64,000 nt of DNA from Streptomyces brasiliensis (lineage in GTDB: Bacteria > Actinomycetota > Actinomycetes > Streptomycetales > Streptomycetaceae), in assembly GCF_014647875.1 (NCBI RefSeq), contig NZ_BMQA01000001.1:310001-374000 (forward strand). Reading direction: 5' to 3'. Within the stretch, counting starts at the first letter, position 1. Each line of letters begins with the position of its first letter. The position numbers and the translations under genes were made by a program. Below the pieces are notes generated by a model. The model was not told the DNA's origin and made no database searches. It worked only from the letters and a program-made list of their open reading frames with translations. This document shows positions 10,254 to 18,287 of this stretch, in pieces.

Positions 10254-11468
10254 GTGCGACGTCTTCATGCATGTCTGGGCGCGGCGGCGGCCGTCACCCT
10301 CGCCGCCGCGGGCACGACCGCGCTCGTCGCGGGCAACGCCTCGGGCGCCACGACCGCGCTGGGCAATCGGTGGTACGCCGCCGCCCCGTATCTGATGCCG
10401 CTGGACAACGACCCGCCGGACCCGGCCGCCATCATGGACGCCACCGGCCTCAAGGCGTTCCAGCTCGCGTTCATCCTGGCCTCCAACGGCGGCGGCTGCT
10501 CGCCCACTTGGGGCGGTACGGCACCGGTCTCCTCGGACACCGCCGTGCAGTCGGTCATCAACACGATCCGCGCCAAGGGCGGTGACGTCTCCGTCTCCAT
10601 CGGCGGGTACGGCGGCACGAAGCTGGGCCAGGCGTGCTCGGACCCGGCCTCGACGGCGGCGGCGTACCAGCAGGTCATCACCAAGTACGGCCTGCACGCC
10701 ATCGACTTCGACCTGGAGGAGCCGGAGTACGAGAACACGGCGGCGATCCACAACGAGATCGGCGCGGCGAAGATCCTCCAGCAGAACAACCCCGGGCTCT
10801 ATGTGTCCGTCACCACGGCGGGCACGGCGGACGGCACGGGCTGGTTCGGCAAGCAGATGCTGCTGGAGGCGAAGTCACAGGGGTTCACCCCCGACAACTT
10901 CTCCATCATGCCGTTCGACGGCGGCTTCAACGGGGCCGCGAGCCAGACCGGCGCGCTGACCAGCTTCAACTCGATCCTGCAGTCCACGTTCGGCTGGGAC
11001 CAGGCGACCGCCTACGCCCACGAGGGCTTCTCCGGGATGAACGGCCGCAGCGACACCGGCGAGTACTTCACCCAGGCCGACTTCCAGACCGTCCTGGACT
11101 ACGCCACCGGCCACAACATGGACCGCTTCACCTTCTGGTCCCTCAACCGCGACCGCCAGTGCTCGCCGCCCGACAACGGCGGCCGTACGTCCGGCACCTG
11201 TTCCAGCGTGACCCAGAACTCCTGGGACTTCGCCAAGTACTCGGTGAAGTTCGCCGGGGTCACCCCGCCGACCTCCACTCCGCCTCCCACCCCGACGCCG
11301 ACTCCGTCGGGCACGGCGTGCAAGGCGGCGTGGAACTCCTCGTCGGTGTACGTGGGCGGCGACGAGGTGTCGTACAACAAACACAACTGGAAGGCCAAGT
11401 GGTGGACCCAGAACGAGGTGCCCGGCGCCGCGGAGTGGGGTCCGTGGCAGGACGAGGGCGCCTGCTGA
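10254..11468 (+). CDS. Secreted chitinase, GH18 with C-terminal chitin-binding module
   Basis: This 404-residue exported enzyme hydrolyses beta-1,4-linked GlcNAc in chitin. The GTG at 10254 is preceded by GGAGG with 7-base spacing and begins a signal peptide (VRRLHACLGAAAAVTLAAAG). The GH18 domain has SIGGYGG on beta-strand 3 and AIDFDLEEPE on beta-strand 4; the catalytic Glu is about E155. The usual first Asp of DxxDxDxE is His here, as the motif reads HAIDFDLE. A Pro/Thr linker (PPTSTPPPTPTPTPSG) joins a C-terminal CBM5/12 module with the aromatic core NWKAKWWTQNEVP and a Cys pair. Regulation is by the DasR sites at 10153-10186. Function is well supported. Confidence 0.95.
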   Translation: MRRLHACLGAAAAVTLAAAGTTALVAGNASGATTALGNRWYAAAPYLMPLDNDPPDPAAIMDATGLKAFQLAFILASNGGGCSPTWGGTAPVSSDTAVQSVINTIRAKGGDVSVSIGGYGGTKLGQACSDPASTAAAYQQVITKYGLHAIDFDLEEPEYENTAAIHNEIGAAKILQQNNPGLYVSVTTAGTADGTGWFGKQMLLEAKSQGFTPDNFSIMPFDGGFNGAASQTGALTSFNSILQSTFGWDQATAYAHEGFSGMNGRSDTGEYFTQADFQTVLDYATGHNMDRFTFWSLNRDRQCSPPDNGGRTSGTCSSVTQNSWDFAKYSVKFAGVTPPTSTPPPTPTPTPSGTACKAAWNSSSVYVGGDEVSYNKHNWKAKWWTQNEVPGAAEWGPWQDEGAC

Positions 11469-11487
11469 GAGACGGGGGGATCGCCGC

Positions 11488-11754
11488 TCAGGGTATGTCT
11501 CCGTACCAGTCGTAGCGGCGGTCGCCGGGTCGGCGGGGCGTGTAGAGCGCCCTGCCGCCCGGCCCGTAGCGGCCCAGTTCCGTCGTGAGCGACACCTGTT
11601 CGCCCGGCGCCCCCTCGGGCCGGTCCGTGACGTCCAGGAGCAGCCCGTCCAGCGGGCCCCCGACCAGCTCCACGTAGGTGTGGCCCGGGCGGGGACCGGC
11701 GTCCTCGTGGTCGGCCCCGTACACCCGGCCGCGCATGAACTCCTGCTCATCCAT
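11488..11754 (-). CDS. Conserved small protein of unknown function
   Basis: An 88-residue soluble protein, with no signal peptide or membrane segment. The ATG at 11754 (MDEQEFMRGRVYG) is preferred over an upstream in-frame start because it begins the well-formed part of the sequence. The central LVGGPLDGLLLDVT and the tail RRYDWYGDIP look structured and conserved, and resemble small Streptomyces proteins that lack a named domain. It converges on the chitinase (19 bases between stops) and lies downstream of the APH-like gene in the same direction with a 44-base gap, so the two could be cotranscribed. No function is proposed. Confidence 0.75.
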   Translation of the reverse strand: MDEQEFMRGRVYGADHEDAGPRPGHTYVELVGGPLDGLLLDVTDRPEGAPGEQVSLTTELGRYGPGGRALYTPRRPGDRRYDWYGDIP

Positions 11755-11798
11755 ACAGTGCAGGGTCGCATCCGCCACTGACAATCAGGGCCGACCGC

Positions 11799-12800
11799 TC
11801 ACAGGGGCGGGTCGGTGAGGAGCCTCAGCAGCCAGTCGGCGCCGTCCACATCGCCGCCCGCCGCACCCGCGGCTGACGGGAACAGACGGCCCCAAGAGGC
11901 CGCCCGGCCGAGCGCACCGAGCCGCCAGGCCAGGCTCACGGCACGGCGCAGCTGCGCCCGCGTGCGGTCCTCGCCCGTCCATGGCTCGAGGTAGGCGTCC
12001 CGCAGCCGGGGCAGCACCTCGTCGCCGTAGTGCTCACACGCCCGTCGGGCGGGGACCAGCAGGCTGCAGAAGGGGTGGGAGACGACGGCGTCCCCCCAGT
12101 CGAAGAAGACGAACCGATCCGGCGCCGACCGGAACAACTGCCCGTCATGCAGGTCCGCGTGGTCGAGTGTGTCCGGCACGCCCGTGGCCGCGAGTTCCGC
12201 GCACCAGTCGACCAGACGCGGCCTCAGTGCGACGAGTTTCGCCCGCTCGTCCGGCCGCAGCACGGTGTTCCGTTCCACGAGTCGATCGAACGCCTCGGGG
12301 AGCGCGAGGGTGTGTACGGTGGGCACACCGAGTTCCTCGATCTCGTGGGTGTGCGGCACCAATGCCCGCTGCACGCACGCGTACTGACGCAGGAGTTCCT
12401 CCCACTCCCCCACGTCGACCGGCACCCGCCGCAGCGCGTCCCGGAAGAGTTCGCCCCCGTCGGGCAGCAGCGACCAGCCGCGGCCGGCGTCCACCGCGAG
12501 GGGTTCCAGTACGCTCTCGGGCACCCAGCGGGCCAGGGCCGCGGTCAGCGCGCCCTCGAAGGCGCTGGCGGGCGGATTCGCCTTGAACCACACGGTGTCA
12601 CGGCCCTCTACGGGCACCCGCGCCAGAACGGACCACGGGCGCAGCCGTACCCGCAGCGTCCCGGTCGTGCGCAGCCCGCGCGCGGCCAACTCGCCCGCCA
12701 CCCAGTCCAGGGCCTCGTTCCGCCAGGTCTCCCGCTCCCACGGAGTCACCGCGTCCGGGTACTGCCCACGGTCCACGGTCACCGTCGTCTCGTGCAGCAT
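11799..12800 (-). CDS. APH-family phosphotransferase-like protein
   Basis: A 333-residue soluble protein with the aminoglycoside/choline kinase fold. The catalytic loop reads LDHADLHDGQLF, in which Asp of HADLH is the expected base and Asp/Gln replace the usual downstream Asn. It is followed by the metal-binding DWGDA. The N-lobe has VWFKANPP in the position of the ATP-binding lysine strand. The start MLHETTVTV at 12800 is preferred over an upstream arginine-rich extension. Members phosphorylate antibiotics, sugars, choline or unknown metabolites; nothing in the context (chitinase, ThuA/alginate lyase) identifies the substrate. It diverges from the ThuA gene. Confidence 0.82.
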   Translation of the reverse strand: MLHETTVTVDRGQYPDAVTPWERETWRNEALDWVAGELAARGLRTTGTLRVRLRPWSVLARVPVEGRDTVWFKANPPASAFEGALTAALARWVPESVLEPLAVDAGRGWSLLPDGGELFRDALRRVPVDVGEWEELLRQYACVQRALVPHTHEIEELGVPTVHTLALPEAFDRLVERNTVLRPDERAKLVALRPRLVDWCAELAATGVPDTLDHADLHDGQLFRSAPDRFVFFDWGDAVVSHPFCSLLVPARRACEHYGDEVLPRLRDAYLEPWTGEDRTRAQLRRAVSLAWRLGALGRAASWGRLFPSAAGAAGGDVDGADWLLRLLTDPPL

Positions 12801-12870
12801 CGCGCCATCCCAGCACCGGGTCCGACCGGGCCGCCACCGCATTTCCGTCGGGCACGCCCTGCGTCCCCTC

Positions 12871-12899
12871 TTGACGTGTCTGGTTCAGACCTTTAAGTT
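12871..12899 (+). promoter_or_regulatory. Promoter of the ThuA/alginate lyase genes with an embedded DasR-like site
   Basis: TTGACG (12871-12876), a 17-base spacer and TAAGTT (12894-12899) form a good vegetative-type promoter. Within the spacer, TGGTTCAGACCT (12881-12892) matches the Streptomyces chitinase-promoter repeat TGGTCCAGACCT at 11 of 12 positions, and keeps both TGGT and AGACC halves of the DasR element. A bound repressor here would block RNA polymerase directly. Confidence 0.6.
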
Positions 12900-13003
12900 C
12901 ACGGATCACTGACGACACAAGGATGCGTCCAGAGTTCAGATTCATGAACGTCGCCACCTTCACCACCCCCACCGTCAGCCCCACACGAAAGGCTGTGCTC
13001 TCC

Positions 13004-14329
13004 ATGGCCGAAACACCCCCCACCTCACGCGCCGGCGGTGTCAGACCGCCCGGAACCGCCCGCACCGTCCTGCGCCTGCTGGTGCTCCTGGCCGCGCTGC
13101 TGGGTCTGGCGGTTCCACCCGCCCAGGCGACGAGTCGCGCCGCCGTCCCGTTCAAGGTGCTGGCGCTCTACAACGGCACCTGGGACGCGGCGCACATCAG
13201 CTTCGTCCACGAGGCGAACGAGTGGTTCCCGCAGCAGGCGGCCGCGAACGGCTTCAGCTACACCGCGAGCAACGACTGGGACCTGCTCGCGAACGGCGGC
13301 GTACACGACTACCAGGTCGTGCTGTTCCTCGACGACCTGCCGCAGACGGCCGCCCAGCGGACCGGGTTCGAGCAGTACATGCGGGGCGGCGGGGCCTGGA
13401 TGGGCTTCCACGTCTCGGCCTTCACCACCGACGCCGGCGGCTGGCCCTGGTACCACAACCAGTTCCTCGGCAGCGGCAACTTCAAGTCCAACACCTGGGG
13501 CCCCACCACGGCGGTGCTGCGCGTCGAGGACCGCACCCACCCCTCGACCCAGAACCTCCCGGCGACGTTCACCTCGTCCGTCAGCGAGTGGTACAGCTGG
13601 TCCAACGACCTGCGCACGAACCCCGACATCAGGATCCTCGCCTCGGTCGACCCGGGCAGCTTCCCGCTGGGCACCGACCCGAATCAGAGCTGGTACAGCG
13701 GCTACTACCCGATCCTGTGGACGAACACCAAGTACCGCATGCTGTACGCGAACTTCGGGCACAACGCGATGGACTACGCGACCGGCACCACACTGTCGTC
13801 CACCTTCGCCAGTGCCACGCAGAACCGCTTCCTCCTCGACGGCCTCAAGTGGCTCGGGGGCACGACCGGCACCCAGCCGCCGTCCGGCGGGCCCATCTCC
13901 GAGACCGCTTGGTACGCGGTCCGGAACGCCGGGAACGGCACCTGCGCCGACGCCCGCGCCGCCGCCACGGCCAACGGCACCGCCGTACAGCAGTACACGT
14001 GCAACAACACGGGCGCGCAGCAGTTCCAGTTCCGCTCCACCGACAGCGGTTACGTCCGGATCGCCGCCCGGAACAACCCGCAGCAGGTCGTCGACGTCAC
14101 CGACCGCTCCACGGCCGACGGCGCGCCGCTGCAGCTGTGGGCGTACGGCGGCGGGACGAACCAGCAGTGGCAGCCGGTGGCCGAGACGGGCGGGCGGTAC
14201 CACTTCGTCGCCCGGCACAGCGCCAAGTGCCTCACCGCGGGCGCCTCGTCGGCCGACAGCGTCCAGCTGACCCAGCGCACCTGCGACGGCTCCCCGGCCC
14301 AGAGCTTCCAGCTCACCGAGACGCCCTGA
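13004..14329 (+). CDS. Secreted ThuA-domain protein with C-terminal ricin-B lectin module
   Basis: A 441-residue exported protein. After a signal peptide (TVLRLLVLLAALLGLAVPPAQA) comes a ThuA/trehalose-utilisation domain of the class I glutamine amidotransferase-like fold (ALYNGTWDAAHISF, VLFLDDL, GGGAWMGFHVS, then a HNAMDY segment). The last 130 residues form a ricin-type beta-trefoil (RNAGNGTCADA, then QQW and CLTAG repeats) that should bind carbohydrate. The ATG at 13004 has GAAAGG upstream; an earlier in-frame ATG at 12944 would add 20 residues. ThuA domains are linked to sugar metabolism, but the catalytic role of secreted forms is not established. It is followed after 29 bases by an alginate lyase, so the two probably form an operon controlled by the promoter at 12871. 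Confidence 0.88.
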   Translation: MAETPPTSRAGGVRPPGTARTVLRLLVLLAALLGLAVPPAQATSRAAVPFKVLALYNGTWDAAHISFVHEANEWFPQQAAANGFSYTASNDWDLLANGGVHDYQVVLFLDDLPQTAAQRTGFEQYMRGGGAWMGFHVSAFTTDAGGWPWYHNQFLGSGNFKSNTWGPTTAVLRVEDRTHPSTQNLPATFTSSVSEWYSWSNDLRTNPDIRILASVDPGSFPLGTDPNQSWYSGYYPILWTNTKYRMLYANFGHNAMDYATGTTLSSTFASATQNRFLLDGLKWLGGTTGTQPPSGGPISETAWYAVRNAGNGTCADARAAATANGTAVQQYTCNNTGAQQFQFRSTDSGYVRIAARNNPQQVVDVTDRSTADGAPLQLWAYGGGTNQQWQPVAETGGRYHFVARHSAKCLTAGASSADSVQLTQRTCDGSPAQSFQLTETP

Positions 14330-14358
14330 CCGCCCCCGAACCGCGGAAGGCCCCCCGC

Positions 14359-15135
14359 ATGACTCGCTTCAGGCTTCTCGCGATCGCCACCGTCGCGGGC
14401 CTCGTCGGCTGCGTGACCGCCCTCGGTACGGGCAGTGCCGGCGCGGCGGACCCGGACGTCGCGCCCGGCGGCAACTTCGACCTGTCGGTCTGGCAGCTCC
14501 AGGAACCGGTCGGATCGCCCGGCTCCCCGACCACCATCCCGTCGTCCCGGCTGCAGGGCGCGAACGGCTACCAGGACTCGTACTTCTACACCGACACCCG
14601 CGACGGCGCGATGACCTTCTGGGCGCCCGAGAAGGGCGTCACCACGCCGAACTCCAGCTACGCCCGTTCCGAACTGCGGGAGATGAACCGCAATGGCGGC
14701 GCCGCGGACTGGTCACTGAGCGGCCGGCACCGGTTGAGCGCGACGCTGCGGGTGGTCTCCGTGACCAAGAACGTCTGCGTCGGACAGGTCCACCTCGGCT
14801 CCGGCGGCTCGTCGACCAAGCCACTGCTCGAGCTGTACTACCACTCGAACGGCGACATCGTCCTGGGCACCGAGAACTCCCCGTCCGGCGGACAGACGAC
14901 GCACCCGGTGGGACACGTCCCGGTCGGCAGGACCTGGAGCTACACCATCGCCATCTCGGGCGGGAACACCATCGACCTCACGGTCAACGGCACCACCACG
15001 CACTACGCCATTCCGTCGTCCTTCTTCCCCTACAAGCAGTACTTCAAGGCGGGCTCGTACAACCAGTCGGCCTCGGACAGCACGACGAAGGGCGCCCGTG
15101 TGGCCTTCTACGGGCTGACCGTGTCGCACGGCTGA
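14359..15135 (+). CDS. Secreted alginate lyase, polysaccharide lyase family 7
   Basis: A 258-residue exported enzyme that should cleave alginate or a related polyuronate by beta-elimination. A signal peptide ends near GSAGAAD. The three PL7 sequence blocks are present: RSELREM (R103), QVH (Q143-H145) and YFKAGSYNQ (Y228-Q236), so the Arg, Gln, His and Tyr active-site set is complete. In family studies QVH rather than QIH tends to go with polymannuronate preference; that is only a hint here. The ATG at 14359 follows GGAAGG (14345-14350); longer upstream reading frame overlaps the ThuA gene and is spurious. It lies in the same direction as the ThuA gene, probably cotranscribed. Confidence 0.92.
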   Translation: MTRFRLLAIATVAGLVGCVTALGTGSAGAADPDVAPGGNFDLSVWQLQEPVGSPGSPTTIPSSRLQGANGYQDSYFYTDTRDGAMTFWAPEKGVTTPNSSYARSELREMNRNGGAADWSLSGRHRLSATLRVVSVTKNVCVGQVHLGSGGSSTKPLLELYYHSNGDIVLGTENSPSGGQTTHPVGHVPVGRTWSYTIAISGGNTIDLTVNGTTTHYAIPSSFFPYKQYFKAGSYNQSASDSTTKGARVAFYGLTVSHG

Positions 15136-15233
15136 TCCGCCACGCCCTGGTGGGCGACATCACAGGCCCGACACCCCGAGACGCGCCGCTTCAGATACCG
15201 CACATATCAGCTTAAAACGTGTGTTATTCATTC

Positions 15234-16895
15234 ATGCACAATCCTTCGCGGCGTACTTTGCTCTCCGCCTCGGTCGTGGCCCTCGGCTCGGGACTCGTGG
15301 CGTCCTGCACCGGAACCGGTTCCCACCAACAACAGGGCCCCCGCCCAGGGTCGGGGGTCATCACCGACACCCACGGCTTCGTCCCGCCGGGTCCCAAGGG
15401 GTATGTGGCCCCATCCGGTCCGGAGGTTCACGCCGCCGAGCGCAAACGGGGCTCCGGCCCGGTCCGCGTGTTCGAGCTGACCGCCACCGAGACGACCGTG
15501 GACCTGAACGGACGCAGAGTACGGACCTGGGCCTACGGCGAGAACGTGCCGGGCCCACAGGTCCGGGTCACCGCGGGCGACGTGCTGAGTCTCACCCTCG
15601 CCAACCGTCTGCACGCCGAGACCACGCTGCACTCCCACGGCGTCCGCATGCGCTGCGACATGGACGGCGTGCCCGGACTGACCCAGGAGGCGATCCAGCC
15701 CGGTACGGACTTCAGGTACCGCTTCACCGTCAGTCACCCCGGCACCTATCTGCTGCACTCCCACTCGGGCATGCAGTTCGACCGCGGCCTGTACGCCCCC
15801 CTCATCGTCGACGACCCCAAGGAGCCCCTCTCCTACGACAAGGAATGGGTCATCGTCCTCGACGACTGGCTCGACGGCGTGGACGGCTCCACGCCGGACC
15901 ATGTCCTGGAAGAACTCATGGACGGCAAGGGCATGGCCATGGACGGCATGGGCATGGGGCCCGGGGGCGCCGGCGCCGGCCACGGCGGGTCCGCGAGCCC
16001 GCACGCGCATGCGTCGGCGTCCGCGCGGGCCTCCGCCTCCGCGCGGCGGGCCGGTCCGTCGCGCATCCTCCACGGCTCGCGCAGCCGCATGCTGCGCAGC
16101 GAGGCCGGCAGCGTGAACTATCCGTACTACCTCATCAACGGACGCCCACCGGCCAGTCCGTCCGTCTTCCGCGCCCGCCCAGGCGACCGCATCCGGCTGC
16201 GCATCATCAACGCGGGCTCCGATACCGCCTTCCGGGTCGCCCTGGGCGGCCACACCATGACCGTCACGCACACCGACGGCTATCCCGTCGAGCACAAGGA
16301 GACCGACGGGCTCCTGCTGGGCATGGTGGAGCGCTACGACGTCCTCGTCACCGCCAAGGACGGCGTCTTCCCCTTCGTCGCACTCGCCGAGGGCAAGCAG
16401 GCCAAGGCCCTTGCCGTGCTGCGGACCAGCAACCAGCCGACCGTGATCCGACCCGATGCGTATCCGGCCGAACTCGACCGCGAGGTCGTACCCGCCCGGC
16501 GCATGAGCCCGCACGAGTCCGTGGCCCTGCCGGAGCGCAAACCCGACCGTGAGATCCGCATCAAGCTCACCGGGAACATGAAGGACTACAACTGGGGCTT
16601 CGACCACAAGGCCTACTCGGTGACCCAGCGCCACCCCATCCGCGCGGGCGAACGCGTCCGGCTCACCCTCATCAACGCCACCGACATGTGGCACCCCATG
16701 CATCTGCACGGCCACACGTTCGCCGTTCTGGGCCTCGACGGCCTGGGTGCACGCAAGGACACCACCATCGTGCACCCCCACCGCAAGCTCGACCTTCAGT
16801 TCGACGCGGACAACCCCGGGCTGTGGATGCTCCACTGCCACAACCAGTACCACTCGGAGTCGGGCATGATGACGATCCTCGGCTACCGGACCTAA
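15234..16895 (+). CDS. Multicopper oxidase with Met/His-rich insertion
   Basis: A 553-residue exported oxidase with twin-arginine signal (SRRTLLSASVVALGSG) and a possible lipobox (LVASC). Four copper blocks are visible: HSHGVRM, LLHSHSGMQFD, HPMHLHGHTF and LHCHNQYHSESGM, completing type 1, 2 and 3 sites. Between domains 1 and 2 lies an insertion rich in Met and Gly (GKGMAMDGMGMGPGG), then His and an Ala/Ser run, resembling the methionine-rich segments of cuprous oxidases such as CueO. A role in copper oxidation/tolerance or laccase-type oxidation is likely. The ATG at 15234 has no Shine-Dalgarno sequence and sits in an AT-rich leader, so leaderless or unusual initiation is possible. No copper chaperone or pump adjoins. 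Confidence 0.93.
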   Translation: MHNPSRRTLLSASVVALGSGLVASCTGTGSHQQQGPRPGSGVITDTHGFVPPGPKGYVAPSGPEVHAAERKRGSGPVRVFELTATETTVDLNGRRVRTWAYGENVPGPQVRVTAGDVLSLTLANRLHAETTLHSHGVRMRCDMDGVPGLTQEAIQPGTDFRYRFTVSHPGTYLLHSHSGMQFDRGLYAPLIVDDPKEPLSYDKEWVIVLDDWLDGVDGSTPDHVLEELMDGKGMAMDGMGMGPGGAGAGHGGSASPHAHASASARASASARRAGPSRILHGSRSRMLRSEAGSVNYPYYLINGRPPASPSVFRARPGDRIRLRIINAGSDTAFRVALGGHTMTVTHTDGYPVEHKETDGLLLGMVERYDVLVTAKDGVFPFVALAEGKQAKALAVLRTSNQPTVIRPDAYPAELDREVVPARRMSPHESVALPERKPDREIRIKLTGNMKDYNWGFDHKAYSVTQRHPIRAGERVRLTLINATDMWHPMHLHGHTFAVLGLDGLGARKDTTIVHPHRKLDLQFDADNPGLWMLHCHNQYHSESGMMTILGYRT

Positions 16896-17142
16896 CGTGA
16901 ACTACCCATCGCGAAAAGGGTGTTGGCCGCGTCTGAGACGAAGGGTGCACGGTACTGTCCGGCCCTGTGCACCGGACCCGTCGGGCGCGCCCGCTGCGGC
17001 CCCCCGGAAGACCTTCACCACGTTCGCCCACGTTGCTCCGTGCGAGTGGTGGTTCTTCCGCGACGGTCGTAGCGTCGATAAAGAGGCCGTCGCGTTCAGG
17101 GCGCGAGGCCGTCAGGGTGCAGTCAGGCCGGCGGGAGCGGAT

Positions 17143-17604
17143 ATGCGCAGACCAGTGCGGTGTACGGCGATCATGATCTGGGCGGGCGTGCTGTTCGCGG
17201 GAGTCACGACCACGGCCTCCGCGGGCCCGTCGGCGTCGGTTCCGGACGCGCGGGAGAGGGTGTCGACCACACCGGTACTGGTCGACTGTTTCTGGCATTC
17301 GACCGTACGTCCGGACGACTTCATCCTCGCCTGCGCGGACGGCAACAGCCGCCTTACCGGCCTGCAGTGGTCGCAGTGGGGTAAGAACTCCGCGATCGCC
17401 GAGGGCGTGAACGTGGTGAACGACTGCAAGCCGTACTGCGCGGCAGGCAAGTTCCACCCGTACAACGTGACCGTGCGGCTCGACGGCCCGAAGCCGTGGG
17501 AGAAGAACCCGCAGATGGACCACTTCACGCGGATGAGCCTGACCTTCCACGGCGCCAGGCCGGAAGGGTTCAAGCAGGTGATGACGTACTCGCTGTGGGA
17601 CTGA
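17143..17604 (+). CDS. Small secreted protein of unknown function
   Basis: A 153-residue protein with a signal peptide (RCTAIMIWAGVLFAGVTTTASA). The ATG at 17143 is chosen because GGGAGCGG precedes it; the frame upstream is open but is non-coding in character. The mature part has four Cys (DCFWHS, ILACADG, DCKPYCAAG) likely forming disulfides, and ends MTYSLWD. The motif LACADGNSRLTGLQWSQWG is shared, as far as I recall, with many small actinomycete secreted proteins without assigned function. It is followed by a terminator at 17629-17654. No enzymatic motif is recognised. Confidence 0.8.
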   Translation: MRRPVRCTAIMIWAGVLFAGVTTTASAGPSASVPDARERVSTTPVLVDCFWHSTVRPDDFILACADGNSRLTGLQWSQWGKNSAIAEGVNVVNDCKPYCAAGKFHPYNVTVRLDGPKPWEKNPQMDHFTRMSLTFHGARPEGFKQVMTYSLWD

Positions 17605-17628
17605 CCCCTCGGGACGCCCGCAGCTCGG

Positions 17629-17654
17629 CCCCAGCCCGTTCCGGCGGGCTGGGG
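17629..17654 (+). terminator. Rho-independent-like terminator
   Basis: A 10-bp inverted repeat (CCCCAGCCCG / CGGGCTGGGG) with a 6-base loop is followed by TTCTTG, between the small secreted protein and the convergent FBP gene. Confidence 0.7.
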
Positions 17655-17724
17655 TTCTTGCCGTCCCCGACGCTCCGACCCCCGTATCCGCCCGGCCCTC
17701 CGAGGTGCGGTGGGCGGTCCCGGG

Positions 17725-18216
17725 TCATGCTGTGACCTTGGCGAGGAACGCGTCGACGTTCGCCACGGTGCGCAGGATCTTCTCCGCCGGCGTGAGCGAC
17801 TCGGGGAGCCGGGCACCGACATCCGCGTCCTTCTTCCCGCGCACATACAGTGAGCAGGCGAGGTCGCTGCACATGTAGGCGCCCACGGAGTTGCCCTGCT
17901 GCCCGGCCCGGCCCGCCTTCGGCGCGACCATCAGCGAGACGCCGCCGGTGTGGACGGTCAGGCACATCGAGCACATGCTCCGGCGCGTCTGCCAGGAGGC
18001 GGCACCGGAGGAGCGCAGCACGACGCCTCGTGCGCCGGCGTCCCCCGCCGTGACGAGGTAGGCACGGTCCGGAGCCTGGGGATCGCGCCAGCCCAGGAAG
18101 TCCAGGTCGTCCCAGGGCCGGTCGGCCAGGTCACGGGGGACGAACAGGCGCTTCGCCTCGCCCTTGGTGCAGTTCACGAACGCGGCACGGATCTCTTGCT
18201 CGGTCAGCGGCTTCAT
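17725..18216 (-). CDS. FBP-domain (EF-G-binding treble-clef zinc finger) protein
   Basis: A 163-residue soluble protein of the FBP family, whose C-terminal treble-clef zinc finger is related to the EF-G-binding part of FusB/FusC. The zinc ligands are in CSMC (with TVH next to it) and CSDLACSLYVRGK, giving a CxxC...CxxxxC pattern. The N-terminal half starts MKPLTEQEIRAAFVNCTKGE. FusB relatives rescue stalled EF-G from fusidic acid; actinomycete FBP proteins are mostly uncharacterised, so ribosome or EF-G interaction is an inference. The ATG at 18216 gives the usual start; it diverges from the tetR gene at 18288 with a 25-bp palindrome between them, so the two are likely co-regulated. Confidence 0.85.
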   Translation of the reverse strand: MKPLTEQEIRAAFVNCTKGEAKRLFVPRDLADRPWDDLDFLGWRDPQAPDRAYLVTAGDAGARGVVLRSSGAASWQTRRSMCSMCLTVHTGGVSLMVAPKAGRAGQQGNSVGAYMCSDLACSLYVRGKKDADVGARLPESLTPAEKILRTVANVDAFLAKVTA

Positions 18217-18229
18217 AACGTGCACGCTA

Positions 18230-18254
18230 ATTTGCCTAAAGCTTTTAGGCAAAT
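18230..18254. promoter_or_regulatory. 25-bp palindromic operator between FBP and tetR
   Basis: ATTTGCCTAAA and its exact reverse complement flank the 3-base centre GCT, giving 11-bp perfect arms. It is AT-rich against the GC-rich background and lies 14 bases from the FBP start and 34 bases from the tetR start. This is the expected form and position for a TetR-family autoregulatory operator controlling both divergent genes. Confidence 0.8.
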
Positions 18255-18287
18255 GCATAATCTGTTCTGCCGAACGAGAGGAGGCCC

